The notes beneath the pieces were generated by a model that had not been told where the DNA came from, ran no database searches, and saw only the letters and a list, made by a program, of their open reading frames with translations. The translations under genes were made by a program, and so were the position numbers. 32,612 nt of DNA. Origin: Ignavibacterium sp. (GTDB lineage Bacteria; Zixibacteria; MSB-5A5; GN15; PGXB01). The stretch is from assembly GCA_020724775.1 (NCBI GenBank), contig DYGG01000010.1:1-32612 (forward strand), written 5' to 3'. This document shows, piece by piece, positions 1 through 6,836 of the stretch. Positions within the stretch are counted from its first letter, which is position 1, and every line of letters begins with the position of its first letter.

Positions 1-43
1 ATCAAAATCAGGATATGCTTATTAATCAATTTACACAACCTTC

Positions 44-75
44 TTGACAGAATCACCGGTCGCCGGTGTCAAAAT
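44..75 (+). promoter_or_regulatory. Possible promoter/operator upstream of hutU
   Basis: A consensus -35 hexamer TTGACA lies at 44-49. It is followed by a perfect 6-base inverted repeat, CACCGG at 54-59 and CCGGTG at 63-68, with a 3-base spacer. No good -10 sits at 17 bases; CAAAAT at 70-75 is the nearest, at 20 bases. A dyad just downstream of a -35 could be a regulator site for the hut genes, but this is inference and the promoter is weak. Confidence 0.3.
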
Positions 76-134
76 CTTCATTGCTAAAATTTGGACAAAA
101 AAATATATTCTCCTGCAATGGAGGAAAACTCGAT

Positions 135-1787
135 ATGAAATATACCCCGGTAAAGGCGGCAAGAGGCAGCAAGATAAGTTGCAAGGGCTGGGCACAGGAA
201 GCGGCGCTCCGCATGCTCAATAACAATCTTGATGAAGAAGTTGCGGAAAAACCGAAAGAGTTGATCATTTACGGCGGTTCCGGCAAAGCCGCCCGCAACT
301 GGGAATGCTATCATGCCATCGTCAAATCGTTGAAATCTCTGGATAACGATGAGACACTTTTGATTCAGTCGGGAAAACCGGTGGGGATATTTCGGACGCA
401 CGAATATGCGCCGCGGGTATTGATCGCCAACAGCCATCTGGTGCCGGCCTGGGCCACCTGGGAGAAGTTCCGTCAGTTGGAAAAGATGGGGCTTATAATG
501 TTTGGTCAGATGACCGCCGGCAGTTGGATTTATATCGGCACCCAGGGAATCTTGCAGGGGACTTATGAGACTTTTGCCGCCGTCGGCGCGACACATTTTG
601 GCAGTGACCCCTCCGGTCGCTGGATTCTTACCGGTGGGATGGGGGGCATGGGTGGCGCCCAGCCACTGGCGGCTACGATGAACGGGGCATCAATACTCTG
701 CGTTGAAATCGACGAAGAGCGCATCAATCGACGAGTCAATTATGGCTATTGCGACATAAAGGTTAAAACTTTAGATAAAGCGGTCAGGCTGATTAAGGAT
801 AGCATCAAGGATAAAAAGCCGCTCTCGGTTGGCCTGGTTGGTAACTGCGCCGAAGTTTTTCCGGAAATCTTTCGCAGAGGAATCATCCCGGATATTGTGA
901 CCGACCAGACCTCGGCACATGATGAGTTAAACGGTTATGTTCCGGAAGGGCTGACTATCACCGAGGCCGACCGCCTTCGTCGCAGTAATCCTCGTGAGTA
1001 TATTTCGCGGGCGTACGATTCGATGGTCAAACATTGCGGGGCGATGGTAAAATTCCTGCGAGCCGGGTCGGTAGTTTTTGACTACGGCAATAATCTTCGC
1101 GGTCAGGCGGAAAAAGGGGGGTTGAAGGAAGCCTTTGAGTTTCCGGGATTCGTTCCGGCATATATCAGGCCCCTCTTCTGCAGCGGCAAAGGACCGTTTC
1201 GCTGGGCGGCGCTTTCCGGTGACGCCGGCGATATTCATATAACAGACGATGTAATCTTGAAAGAATTCAAGCAGAACGAATCGCTCTGCCGCTGGATTAA
1301 AATGGCGCATGAGCGGGTGCACTTTCAAGGGTTGCCGGCGCGTATCTGCTGGCTCGGTTACGGTGAAAGGGCTCATTTCGGCGGAATAATTAACGACCTG
1401 GTGAAGAAAGGTAAGATAAAGGCGCCGATTGTAATCGGGCGGGACCATCTCGATTGCGGCTCGGTGGCATCTCCCTACCGGGAGACGGAAGGGATGAAAG
1501 ACGGCTCCGATGCCATCGCCGATTGGCCTCTGCTGAACGGCTTGTTAAACGCCGTCTCGGGGGCATCCTGGGTCTCGATTCACCATGGCGGCGGCGTCGG
1601 TATCGGCAATTCCATTCATGCCGGGATGGTGATAGTTGCCGATGGCACCAAAGAAATGGAAGTTCGTCTCAACCGCGTCCTGACCAACGACCCCGGTACC
1701 GGCATAGTCCGGCATGAGGACGCCGGTTACAAGGAAGCAATTACTTTCGCCCGGAAAAATAAGATAAAGATTCCGATGCTGAAATAA
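135..1787 (+). CDS. hutU: Urocanate hydratase (urocanase)
   Basis: Urocanase is a cytosolic NAD+-dependent enzyme that hydrates urocanate to 4-imidazolone-5-propionate, the second step of histidine degradation. The protein is 550 residues, close to the usual ~557. The family signature [16 protein letters not shown] is present at about residues 397-412, with the catalytic Cys at 405. The glycine-rich segments [15 protein letters not shown] (about 124-138) and [11 protein letters not shown] (about 167-177), expected for the NAD site, are also seen, as is [16 protein letters not shown] near 257. The frame stays open back to a GTG at 66. I chose ATG 135 because GGAGG at 120-124 sits 10 bases upstream and the product then starts like other urocanases. 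hutI follows at 2879 and supplies the next enzyme of the pathway. No hutH is in the window; it may lie upstream. Confidence 0.96.
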   Translation: MKYTPVKAARGSKISCKGWAQEAALRMLNNNLDEEVAEKPKELIIYGGSGKAARNWECYHAIVKSLKSLDNDETLLIQSGKPVGIFRTHEYAPRVLIANSHLVPAWATWEKFRQLEKMGLIMFGQMTAGSWIYIGTQGILQGTYETFAAVGATHFGSDPSGRWILTGGMGGMGGAQPLAATMNGASILCVEIDEERINRRVNYGYCDIKVKTLDKAVRLIKDSIKDKKPLSVGLVGNCAEVFPEIFRRGIIPDIVTDQTSAHDELNGYVPEGLTITEADRLRRSNPREYISRAYDSMVKHCGAMVKFLRAGSVVFDYGNNLRGQAEKGGLKEAFEFPGFVPAYIRPLFCSGKGPFRWAALSGDAGDIHITDDVILKEFKQNESLCRWIKMAHERVHFQGLPARICWLGYGERAHFGGIINDLVKKGKIKAPIVIGRDHLDCGSVASPYRETEGMKDGSDAIADWPLLNGLLNAVSGASWVSIHHGGGVGIGNSIHAGMVIVADGTKEMEVRLNRVLTNDPGTGIVRHEDAGYKEAITFARKNKIKIPMLK

Positions 1788-1843
1788 TTGTGAATTATCA
1801 TCGGGAATGTCGTTGCTTCGCCAGTATAATTAAAGATTGCCGC

Positions 1844-2815
1844 ATGAGAGCAATCGCAATACTCATATTTTCGATTCTGATTTCGGGCGTTGGCGATTTT
1901 GCCGAGAGCCAAATTTCTCCCAAAGGGTTTGACAAAAGCCCCATACAATATCCTGATTCTTGTATCTCCTACCGGTTCGAAATCGTTTCGCTTCCTTACA
2001 GTGAACTTCCCCATACGGGAAGTTTGAAAATTGCCCGGGATACCGGCTTCACCAGAGATTATGATGGCGTTAGTATGGTCGAGATGAACGGTTTGCTTTA
2101 TTATCACCCTGTTGACCTGCTAAATAGAACGCTGGCATATCTTGACGCCTTTCGCAGCGGTGGCGATTCTGTCTATCTGGAGAAAGCAAGAAGGTTTCTT
2201 CGACGGCTCTTCGTGGAGTCGAATGAAATAGACGGCGCTCTCTTTTATCCGTACAGGTTCGATTACCATGTGAATCAGCAGGAGGAAGGACTCTTAAAAG
2301 CCCCCTGGTATTCCGGGATGGCGCAAGGATTGGCACTTTCAGCATTAACCCGGATGTTTGAGATTACCGGAGATTCGCTTTACTTTGATTATTGCCGACG
2401 GACTTTCCGCTCGCTTCTTCGCAAAAAAGGAAAGGATATGCCGTGGGTGACATTCCGAGACGACACCGGCTGTCTGTGGATTGATGAATATCCACTCACT
2501 CCTCCCAGCCGAACCTTGAACGGATTTATCTTTGCCATTTTCGGTTTGTATGACTTCTATCGGCTTACTGCCGATTCCGCCGCCCGGCAAATGCTCCAGG
2601 AATCTCTCAGTACTGTCAAGAATTATCTGCTTCTGTTTCGACGACCCGGAAGACCTTCTTTCTACGGTTTACGGTTCGGGCATTATGCCGCCAATTATCA
2701 TGCCCTGCATATAAGGCAACTGCAGTATCTTCATAAGATGACCGGTGACAGTTTTTTTCGGGTCTGGGCGGATTCCTTGTATCATGATTACAACGAAACT
2801 AAACAGAAAGAATGA
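1844..2815 (+). CDS. Secreted D-glucuronyl C5-epimerase C-terminal-domain-like protein
   Basis: This is a 323-residue protein with a likely Sec signal peptide (MRAIAILIFSILISGVG, residues 1-17 or so). The body resembles the C-terminal (alpha/alpha)-barrel domain of D-glucuronyl C5-epimerases (Glce_C), which act on polysaccharides. Recognisable stretches are PWYSGMAQGLALSALTRMFE, then LWIDEYPL followed by a TLNGFIFAIFGLYDFYRLT segment, and finally YHALHIRQLQYLHKMTGDSFF near the C-terminus. The frame is open from a GTG at 1790, but ATG 1844 starts directly with the signal peptide. The gene lies 56 bases after hutU and 63 before hutI, yet has no obvious link to histidine breakdown. An export-linked polysaccharide epimerase or a related glycan-binding role are both possible; substrate and activity are not visible. 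Family recognition is from motif reading. Confidence 0.65.
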   Translation: MRAIAILIFSILISGVGDFAESQISPKGFDKSPIQYPDSCISYRFEIVSLPYSELPHTGSLKIARDTGFTRDYDGVSMVEMNGLLYYHPVDLLNRTLAYLDAFRSGGDSVYLEKARRFLRRLFVESNEIDGALFYPYRFDYHVNQQEEGLLKAPWYSGMAQGLALSALTRMFEITGDSLYFDYCRRTFRSLLRKKGKDMPWVTFRDDTGCLWIDEYPLTPPSRTLNGFIFAIFGLYDFYRLTADSAARQMLQESLSTVKNYLLLFRRPGRPSFYGLRFGHYAANYHALHIRQLQYLHKMTGDSFFRVWADSLYHDYNETKQKE

Positions 2816-2875
2816 TTCAACAGTTGTTAGTTCAACAATCTGATTGACTATTCTCGTCCGCCACATATTTTATAT
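2816..2875 (+). promoter_or_regulatory. Candidate hutI promoter with inverted repeats
   Basis: TTGACT at 2844-2849 and TATTTT at 2866-2871, 16 bases apart, form a plausible promoter. Just upstream, TTGTT (2824-2828) and AACAA (2834-2838) make a dyad, and TTCAACA occurs twice (2816-2822 and 2831-2837), 15 bases apart. These could be operator half-sites. Transcription from this promoter would start close to the hutI ATG at 2879, leaving almost no leader. Confidence 0.35.
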
Positions 2876-2878
2876 CCC

Positions 2879-4144
2879 ATGCCGATTCAGAAAAAAGCGA
2901 CCCTGATAATCAAAAACATAAGTCAATTGATTACAATGGATGGTCCCTCACCCCGTCGCGGCCGGGAGATGGAGAATCTCGGTCTGATTGAAAACGCCGG
3001 AATTGCGGTGGCCGGCGACGAAGTTCTGGCGGTGGGGAAATCGGAAGAGATTTCCGGAAAGGTTGACCTGGCTGAAGGATGCCAGGTAATTGATGCCAAG
3101 AATTGCGTGGTGACACCCGGACTCATTGACTCGCACACTCATCCGGTATTCTCGATGACTCGTGAAAAGGAGTTCGAGATGAGGCTTCAGGGAAAATCAT
3201 ATATGGAGATTGCCGCTTCCGGCGGCGGCATAAGGGCATCGGTGCGGGACCTGCGCGAGACACCTACCGCAACGCTCACGGAAAAGACGACAACGCGGCT
3301 AAATCGAATGCTCAGTTACGGCACGACCACGGCGGAAGCGAAATCGGGATACGGTTTATCGACAGAAGCGGAGGTCAAGTCGCTTGAAATTGTCAGAAAC
3401 CTGAATGAGACCCACCCGCTCGACCTGATACCGACTTTTTTAGGGGCGCACGAAGTTCCCGATGAGTTCCGTAATAAGCGGGAAAAGTATATCGACCTTC
3501 TGATTGGCGAGATGATACCGAAAGTGGCGACGGAAAAACTGGCGGAATTCTGCGATATTTTTTGCGAGGAAGGGGTATTTAGTGTCGAAGAGTCACGGCG
3601 GATATTAGAAGCGGCGAAGAGAAAAGGGATGAAGTTGAAACTTCATGCCGACGAGTTGACGTCATCGGGCGGCGCCGAACTGGCGGCAGAACTGGGGGCG
3701 ATTTCGGCGGACCATCTGGTACATATATCAGAGGAGGGAATAAAGGCTCTGGCAAAATCAGGCACTGTGGCGGTGCTTCTGCCCGGCACCAGTTTTTCCC
3801 TCAATAAAGGTCAGTATGCTCCGGCGAGAAAGATGATTGAAGCCGGAGTGATCGTGGCGCTCTCAACCGACTGCAATCCCGGTTCCAGTTATACCGAGTC
3901 GCTCCAGATAATCATTACCCTGGCGGCGCTTCATCTGGGGATGTCGGCGGCGGAGGCAATTTCTGCAGTTACGGTGAATGCCGCCTGCGCCGTGGGACGG
4001 ACCGGTTTGCTCGGCATGCTCAAGCCGGGACTTCAAGCCGATATCGTGCTGTGGAATATGAACGATTATCGGGAAATGCCCTATCATTACGGAGTGAATC
4101 TGGCTGAAAAAGTAATTAAACGGGGCAAAATAGCGATCATTTAA
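2879..4144 (+). CDS. hutI: Imidazolonepropionase
   Basis: Imidazolonepropionase is a metal-dependent amidohydrolase that hydrolyses 4-imidazolone-5-propionate to N-formimino-L-glutamate, the third step of histidine degradation in the cytosol. The 421-residue length is normal. Amidohydrolase features are visible in order: the HxH metal site in PGLIDSHTHPVF (His86, His88), the LHADE motif (His256 to Glu259), SADHLVH with His279, and the metal Asp331 in ALSTDCNPGSS. The substrate-loop sequence TTTAEAKSGYGL (about residues 149-160) is typical of HutI. ATG 2879 has no clear Shine-Dalgarno sequence. A promoter candidate lies so close upstream that the mRNA may be leaderless. It follows hutU with one unrelated gene between. 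Confidence 0.95.
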   Translation: MPIQKKATLIIKNISQLITMDGPSPRRGREMENLGLIENAGIAVAGDEVLAVGKSEEISGKVDLAEGCQVIDAKNCVVTPGLIDSHTHPVFSMTREKEFEMRLQGKSYMEIAASGGGIRASVRDLRETPTATLTEKTTTRLNRMLSYGTTTAEAKSGYGLSTEAEVKSLEIVRNLNETHPLDLIPTFLGAHEVPDEFRNKREKYIDLLIGEMIPKVATEKLAEFCDIFCEEGVFSVEESRRILEAAKRKGMKLKLHADELTSSGGAELAAELGAISADHLVHISEEGIKALAKSGTVAVLLPGTSFSLNKGQYAPARKMIEAGVIVALSTDCNPGSSYTESLQIIITLAALHLGMSAAEAISAVTVNAACAVGRTGLLGMLKPGLQADIVLWNMNDYREMPYHYGVNLAEKVIKRGKIAII

Positions 4145-4189
4145 TCCCTTTGGAGAAACTCTTGTGGCTCTTTTTTGTTTAATTTTCAG

Positions 4190-4678
4190 ATGAGGCTTTA
4201 CCAAGTCATCCCGCTGGCGCTGGTCGGGGTTGTTATTTCCGGCTGTTTTGTCTATTCGCTTTCGCCGGGAGGGAAATCGTCAATAAAGACTATCGCCGTT
4301 ACTCAGTTCGAGAACAAGACCATTGAAGCGGGACTTTCGGGTCGGATGACCGAAATGGTGGTCGATGCCTTTATAGCCGACGGCAATTTGAAGATCGCCT
4401 CACCGGAGCAAGCCGATGCCGTTCTGAGCGGGACGATGTCGAGTTATGAGCGTCGCCCCAAAAATTATGACGAAAACGACATTGTAACGCAGTACGCCGT
4501 GATAATTGTCTTCGATTTAAGCCTGACCGAAAAGGGGGGCGAAAAAGAAATCTGGAAGGAACGGTTTTCCAGCGAGGGGATTTACGCGGTGGAGAATGAA
4601 ATGGAAGAAGACGGGCAGAGCCGCGCCGCCGAGCGGCTGGTGTTGGACATAATTAATCGTACGACCAAAAGCTGGTAA
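4190..4678 (+). CDS. LptE-like LPS-assembly lipoprotein
   Basis: This 162-residue predicted lipoprotein has a signal peptide ending in a VISGC lipobox (Cys at about residue 19). After the Cys it reads like LptE-family proteins: a FVYSLSPGG segment, then TIAVTQFENKT, and a middle region ending in ADAVLSGTMSSYERRP. LptE plugs the LptD barrel in the outer membrane and helps deliver lipopolysaccharide to the surface. The frame is open from a TTG at 4175, but ATG 4190 gives a compact signal peptide; the ribosome site is weak for either. It heads an envelope cluster with a PorV-type barrel and another lipoprotein. No LptD is in the window, so the role rests on family resemblance. A related secretin-pilotin-like lipoprotein is the alternative. 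Confidence 0.7.
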   Translation: MRLYQVIPLALVGVVISGCFVYSLSPGGKSSIKTIAVTQFENKTIEAGLSGRMTEMVVDAFIADGNLKIASPEQADAVLSGTMSSYERRPKNYDENDIVTQYAVIIVFDLSLTEKGGEKEIWKERFSSEGIYAVENEMEEDGQSRAAERLVLDIINRTTKSW

Positions 4679-4732
4679 TTTTTAATTGACTGACACCGAC
4701 AAAGAGATATATTGAACGGAAACGAGGAACCA

Positions 4733-5686
4733 ATGACAATCACAAAAGTTTTATTATTCGGGCTGGCATTGTTCGTGATACTTCCGGCATATCAGGCATA
4801 TGCCGGGTTGAGCAACTCGAATGCCGGGACAACGGTATTCAATTTTCTCAAGATAGAATCGGCGGCCCGCCCGACCGCAATGGGTGGGGCATTCACGGGG
4901 CTTTCCAATGACCCCGCGGCTCTCTATTATAACCCGGCCGGCACGGCCATGCTCACCGGGCGCCAGTTCATTTTCAGTTATAATAACAGCATCGTTGACA
5001 TTCAGTCGGGATTTTTAGGGTATATTCACCCGGTCGGTCCGGACCGGAAACTTCTGGTCTATATCAACTATCTCAATTACGGCGATTTCATTCGCACCAA
5101 CAGCAACGGTGATGAAGAAGGGACTTTTTCGGGGAGCGATATTCTCTTTGGCGCCGGTTATGCAATGAAAGTCAAGGAAGACCTTCAGGCCGGAGGAGTG
5201 GCGAAACTGATTTACGAAAAGATTGATTCCTATTCGGCGGTGGGCATAGCTGTTGACCTTGCCATGAAGTGGCGTCTGGAGAGAAGCAATGCCGATTTTG
5301 GCTTGATGGTGCAAAATCTGGGGTTGCAGGCGACAACCTTTGTTGACGGCGGAGATAAAGAATCCTTGCCGCTGACCGTACGAGGCGGATACTCCAGCCG
5401 GCTGCGGGGACTCCCCTTGCTTGTCGCCGCCGACCTGGTCTATCCGACCGATAATGACCTCTACGTGGCTCTTGGCGCGGAACTTCTGAACCTGAAGCCG
5501 ATGTATATCAGGCTGGGATGGACAAGTCTCGGCTCCAATTATAAAACTGATTCCGATAAGGATGACTTCGCCGGTTTTGCCGCCGGATTCGGATTCGACT
5601 ACCGCAGGATGCAACTGTCGTACACCATTACACCGCAGGCAGAATTAGGGACAAGTCATCGGGTAACATTAACCGGAGCATTTTGA
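4733..5686 (+). CDS. PorV/PorQ-family outer-membrane beta-barrel protein
   Basis: This 317-residue protein has a signal peptide ending near AYQAYA (about residue 25). The mature part begins with the signature seen in PorV/PorQ (UPF0164-type) barrels: ESAARPTAMGGAFTGLSNDP followed by AALYYNPAGTA. The rest alternates short hydrophobic and aromatic strands and ends in a terminal phenylalanine (TGAF), as expected for an outer-membrane barrel inserted by the BAM machinery. In Bacteroidetes PorV is a shuttle protein of the type IX secretion system, but PorV-like proteins also occur where T9SS is not established, and no other T9SS component is visible here. ATG 4733 is preceded by GAGG at 4724-4727; a TTG at 4712 is a less likely start. 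The TGA stop overlaps the ribosome site of the next gene, suggesting cotranscription. Confidence 0.75.
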   Translation: MTITKVLLFGLALFVILPAYQAYAGLSNSNAGTTVFNFLKIESAARPTAMGGAFTGLSNDPAALYYNPAGTAMLTGRQFIFSYNNSIVDIQSGFLGYIHPVGPDRKLLVYINYLNYGDFIRTNSNGDEEGTFSGSDILFGAGYAMKVKEDLQAGGVAKLIYEKIDSYSAVGIAVDLAMKWRLERSNADFGLMVQNLGLQATTFVDGGDKESLPLTVRGGYSSRLRGLPLLVAADLVYPTDNDLYVALGAELLNLKPMYIRLGWTSLGSNYKTDSDKDDFAGFAAGFGFDYRRMQLSYTITPQAELGTSHRVTLTGAF

Positions 5687-5696
5687 GGGGAAAGAA

Positions 5697-6161
5697 GTGG
5701 GCATGCATAAGCCTTTAGTATCACTCTTAATATTAGCCCTGCTTTTGAGCGGGATTGCCTGCTCTAACAATCCGCCGAGTGACCCCAAAGACGCGGTGAT
5801 TAAACTTTTCGGAGCGATGGAGCGAAACGACCAGGGAGCGATTGCCCATCTCCTGGACATTCCGGCTCTGATGGGGAATCGCGATGAAGATTATGCCTTG
5901 CAGACGGCAACGCCGCGGGTATTCCGCAACCCGGTCGATATACTGGAAGATTTGACCGGTGACGGTCTGACCAAGAAGCGGTGGTTTGCGATGCAACGGG
6001 TAATCGGGGCGGCGGAAGTTCTCGGCGATTCGGCTAAGGTCGAAGTCTCCTTTATAGACAAGAGCACCAATACCCAGTACTACAATAAATTCGGTTTGCA
6101 CAGGGTTAACGGCCGGTGGAAAATCTATGCGTTTAAGACGCTCAGCCCGGCCGGACAATAA
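5697..6161 (+). CDS. Small lipoprotein with NTF2-like (DUF4878-type) domain
   Basis: This predicted 154-residue lipoprotein has a hydrophobic signal followed by LLLSGIAC (lipobox-like, Cys at residue 22) and a Ser/Asn/Pro linker. The mature part, from DPKDAVIKLFGAMERNDQGA to the C-terminal segment with VNGRWKIYAF, has the layout of NTF2-like/DUF4878 proteins: an N-terminal helix, then sheets ending in a conserved W-x-I/V strand. The function is unknown. GTG 5697 is preferred because GAGGGG at 5685-5690 lies 6 bases upstream; ATG 5703 is in the same frame. The ribosome site overlaps the stop of the preceding barrel gene, so the two are probably translated from one message. Confidence 0.7.
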   Translation: MGMHKPLVSLLILALLLSGIACSNNPPSDPKDAVIKLFGAMERNDQGAIAHLLDIPALMGNRDEDYALQTATPRVFRNPVDILEDLTGDGLTKKRWFAMQRVIGAAEVLGDSAKVEVSFIDKSTNTQYYNKFGLHRVNGRWKIYAFKTLSPAGQ

Positions 6162-6210
6162 AGCGACCATCTAAATTTCATACACTTGAGACATCGGGGA
6201 AGATGCGGGT

Positions 6211-6465
6211 ATGCAAAAGGGCAAGATAAAATCTATTGAGCGGGCGTCGGGGTATGGATTTATAACCTCGGATGAGGGGGTACAGGTATTCTTTCACCAG
6301 CGCTGGCTTCGGAATGTAAAATTCAGCGAATTGAAGGAAGGTGATGAGGTGGTGTTTGAGGTAAATCAGGGACCGCGGGGTCTGCGCGCTCACCGAATGA
6401 CTCTGGCCGGAGCCGAGAAAAAGCCCGATAAAATCCGTCCCGTTGACCGTCTTTTCAAAGACTGA
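6211..6465 (+). CDS. Cold-shock-domain nucleic-acid-binding protein
   Basis: This 84-residue cytosolic protein is an OB-fold cold-shock domain with a short basic tail. The RNP1-type motif is GYGFIT (residues 14-19) and the RNP2-type motif is VFFHQRW (residues 26-32). The start MQKGKIKSIERA matches the first strand of CspA-like proteins. The usual VFVHF is VFFHQ here, so one aromatic contact is changed. The tail after residue 66 (AGAEKKPDKIRPVDRLFKD) is longer than in minimal Csp proteins. It probably binds single-stranded RNA or DNA. It lies 49 bases after the lipoprotein gene. Confidence 0.85.
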   Translation: MQKGKIKSIERASGYGFITSDEGVQVFFHQRWLRNVKFSELKEGDEVVFEVNQGPRGLRAHRMTLAGAEKKPDKIRPVDRLFKD

Positions 6466-6481
6466 CTTCCATAATAAAAAA

Positions 6482-6555
6482 GAAGCCTACCGGTCATTTC
6501 TGCGGAGATAGAGGGGGAGATCCCCGACAGTTATAATTGACTCAGGTAAGGCTTC
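6482..6555 (+). other. Structured 74-base element, possible RNA
   Basis: GAAGCCTACC (6482-6491) can pair with GGTAAGGCTTC (6545-6555) with a single bulge, closing a 74-base element. Inside is a second hairpin, GGGG/CCCC, at about 6514-6525. The element is tRNA-sized with a 7-base-pair closing stem but lacks D-arm and T-arm consensus. No T-run follows, so it is not a standard terminator. It could be a small structured RNA or the 3' end structure of the cold-shock gene transcript. Confidence 0.3.
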
Positions 6556-6648
6556 AAGATGAATCTAATAGACCCTCCCGGAACTGTCAAGGGTATTTCT
6601 TGAGGGCGCCAATTATTGCTTCTCAAGCCGCCCTATCCTATTTTAGGC

Positions 6649-6678
6649 TTGACACATCCGCTTCAGAGGCATTACATT
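6649..6678 (+). promoter_or_regulatory. Candidate promoter of the cassette array
   Basis: TTGACA at 6649-6654 is followed, after 18 bases, by TACATT at 6673-6678. An imperfect dyad, TTACATTG (6672-6679) and CATTGTAA (6686-6693), overlaps the -10. This is the best sigma70-like promoter between the cold-shock gene and the array. Its transcript would have a leader of about 150 bases containing two hairpins. Confidence 0.4.
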
Positions 6679-6718
6679 GCACAATCATTGTAACTTTGAG
6701 AACCGGCGGGAGATATTG

Positions 6719-6768
6719 CCTTCCGGCACTGGTAATATGAACAAAGAGAAAAAGATACAACCGGAAGG
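6719..6768 (+). other. Leader hairpin, 8-base-pair perfect stem
   Basis: CCTTCCGG (6719-6726) and CCGGAAGG (6761-6768) form a perfect inverted repeat enclosing a 34-base A-rich loop. It stands 10 bases upstream of the terminator hairpin. The two stems together resemble a two-hairpin attenuation leader. No known riboswitch consensus was recognised. Confidence 0.45.
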
Positions 6769-6808
6769 ACGGAACTGGCCTCACAGACAGATTGTCCGCA
6801 GTCTGTGA
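6737..6808 (+). other. Possible leader peptide ORF (23 codons)
   Basis: ATG at 6737 opens a 23-codon frame (starting MNKEKKIQPEGRNW) that ends with TGA at 6806-6808, inside the 3' arm of the terminator hairpin. There is no clear Shine-Dalgarno sequence and the start lies in the loop of the upstream hairpin. The placement fits a leader peptide whose translation would open the terminator, but the frame may be chance. Confidence 0.2.
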
Positions 6809-6819
6809 GGGTTTTTTTT
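6779..6819 (+). terminator. Intrinsic terminator/attenuator ahead of the array
   Basis: CCTCACAGAC (6779-6788) and GTCTGTGAGG (6801-6810) form a perfect 10-base-pair stem with a 12-base loop, followed by G and eight T residues (6812-6819). The first array gene starts at 6837, only 17 bases beyond the T-run. There is no room for a promoter between, so transcripts entering the array must read through this terminator. It therefore probably acts as an attenuator. Confidence 0.8.
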
Positions 6820-6836
6820 GCCCGCGAGAACAACGG

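Larger units (their letters stand above)
6466..6836 (+). other. 371-base non-coding gap before the cassette array
   Basis: No convincing protein gene lies here. It holds a folded 74-base element (6482-6555), a promoter candidate (6649-6678), an 8-base-pair hairpin (6719-6768), a possible 23-codon leader reading frame (6737-6808) and a strong intrinsic terminator (6779-6819). Each is entered separately. The combination looks like a regulatory leader for the twelve-gene run that begins at 6837. Confidence 0.6.

Noticed and set aside
84-596. 170-codon open frame on the - strand over hutU
   Set aside because: It is antisense to a clear urocanase and has no ribosome site or recognisable domain.
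5015-5614. 199-codon - strand frame over the PorV-like gene
   Set aside because: Shadow of a well-supported + strand gene; no start signal or motif.
4733-5686. Evidence for a type IX secretion system
   Set aside because: A PorV-like barrel alone is not enough; no PorT, PorU, GldK-N or CTD protein is in the window.
6482-6555. tRNA-like element (74 bases, 7-base-pair end stem)
   Set aside because: No T8, no GG in a D-loop, no TTC-A T-loop and no plausible anticodon stem, so it is not a tRNA.
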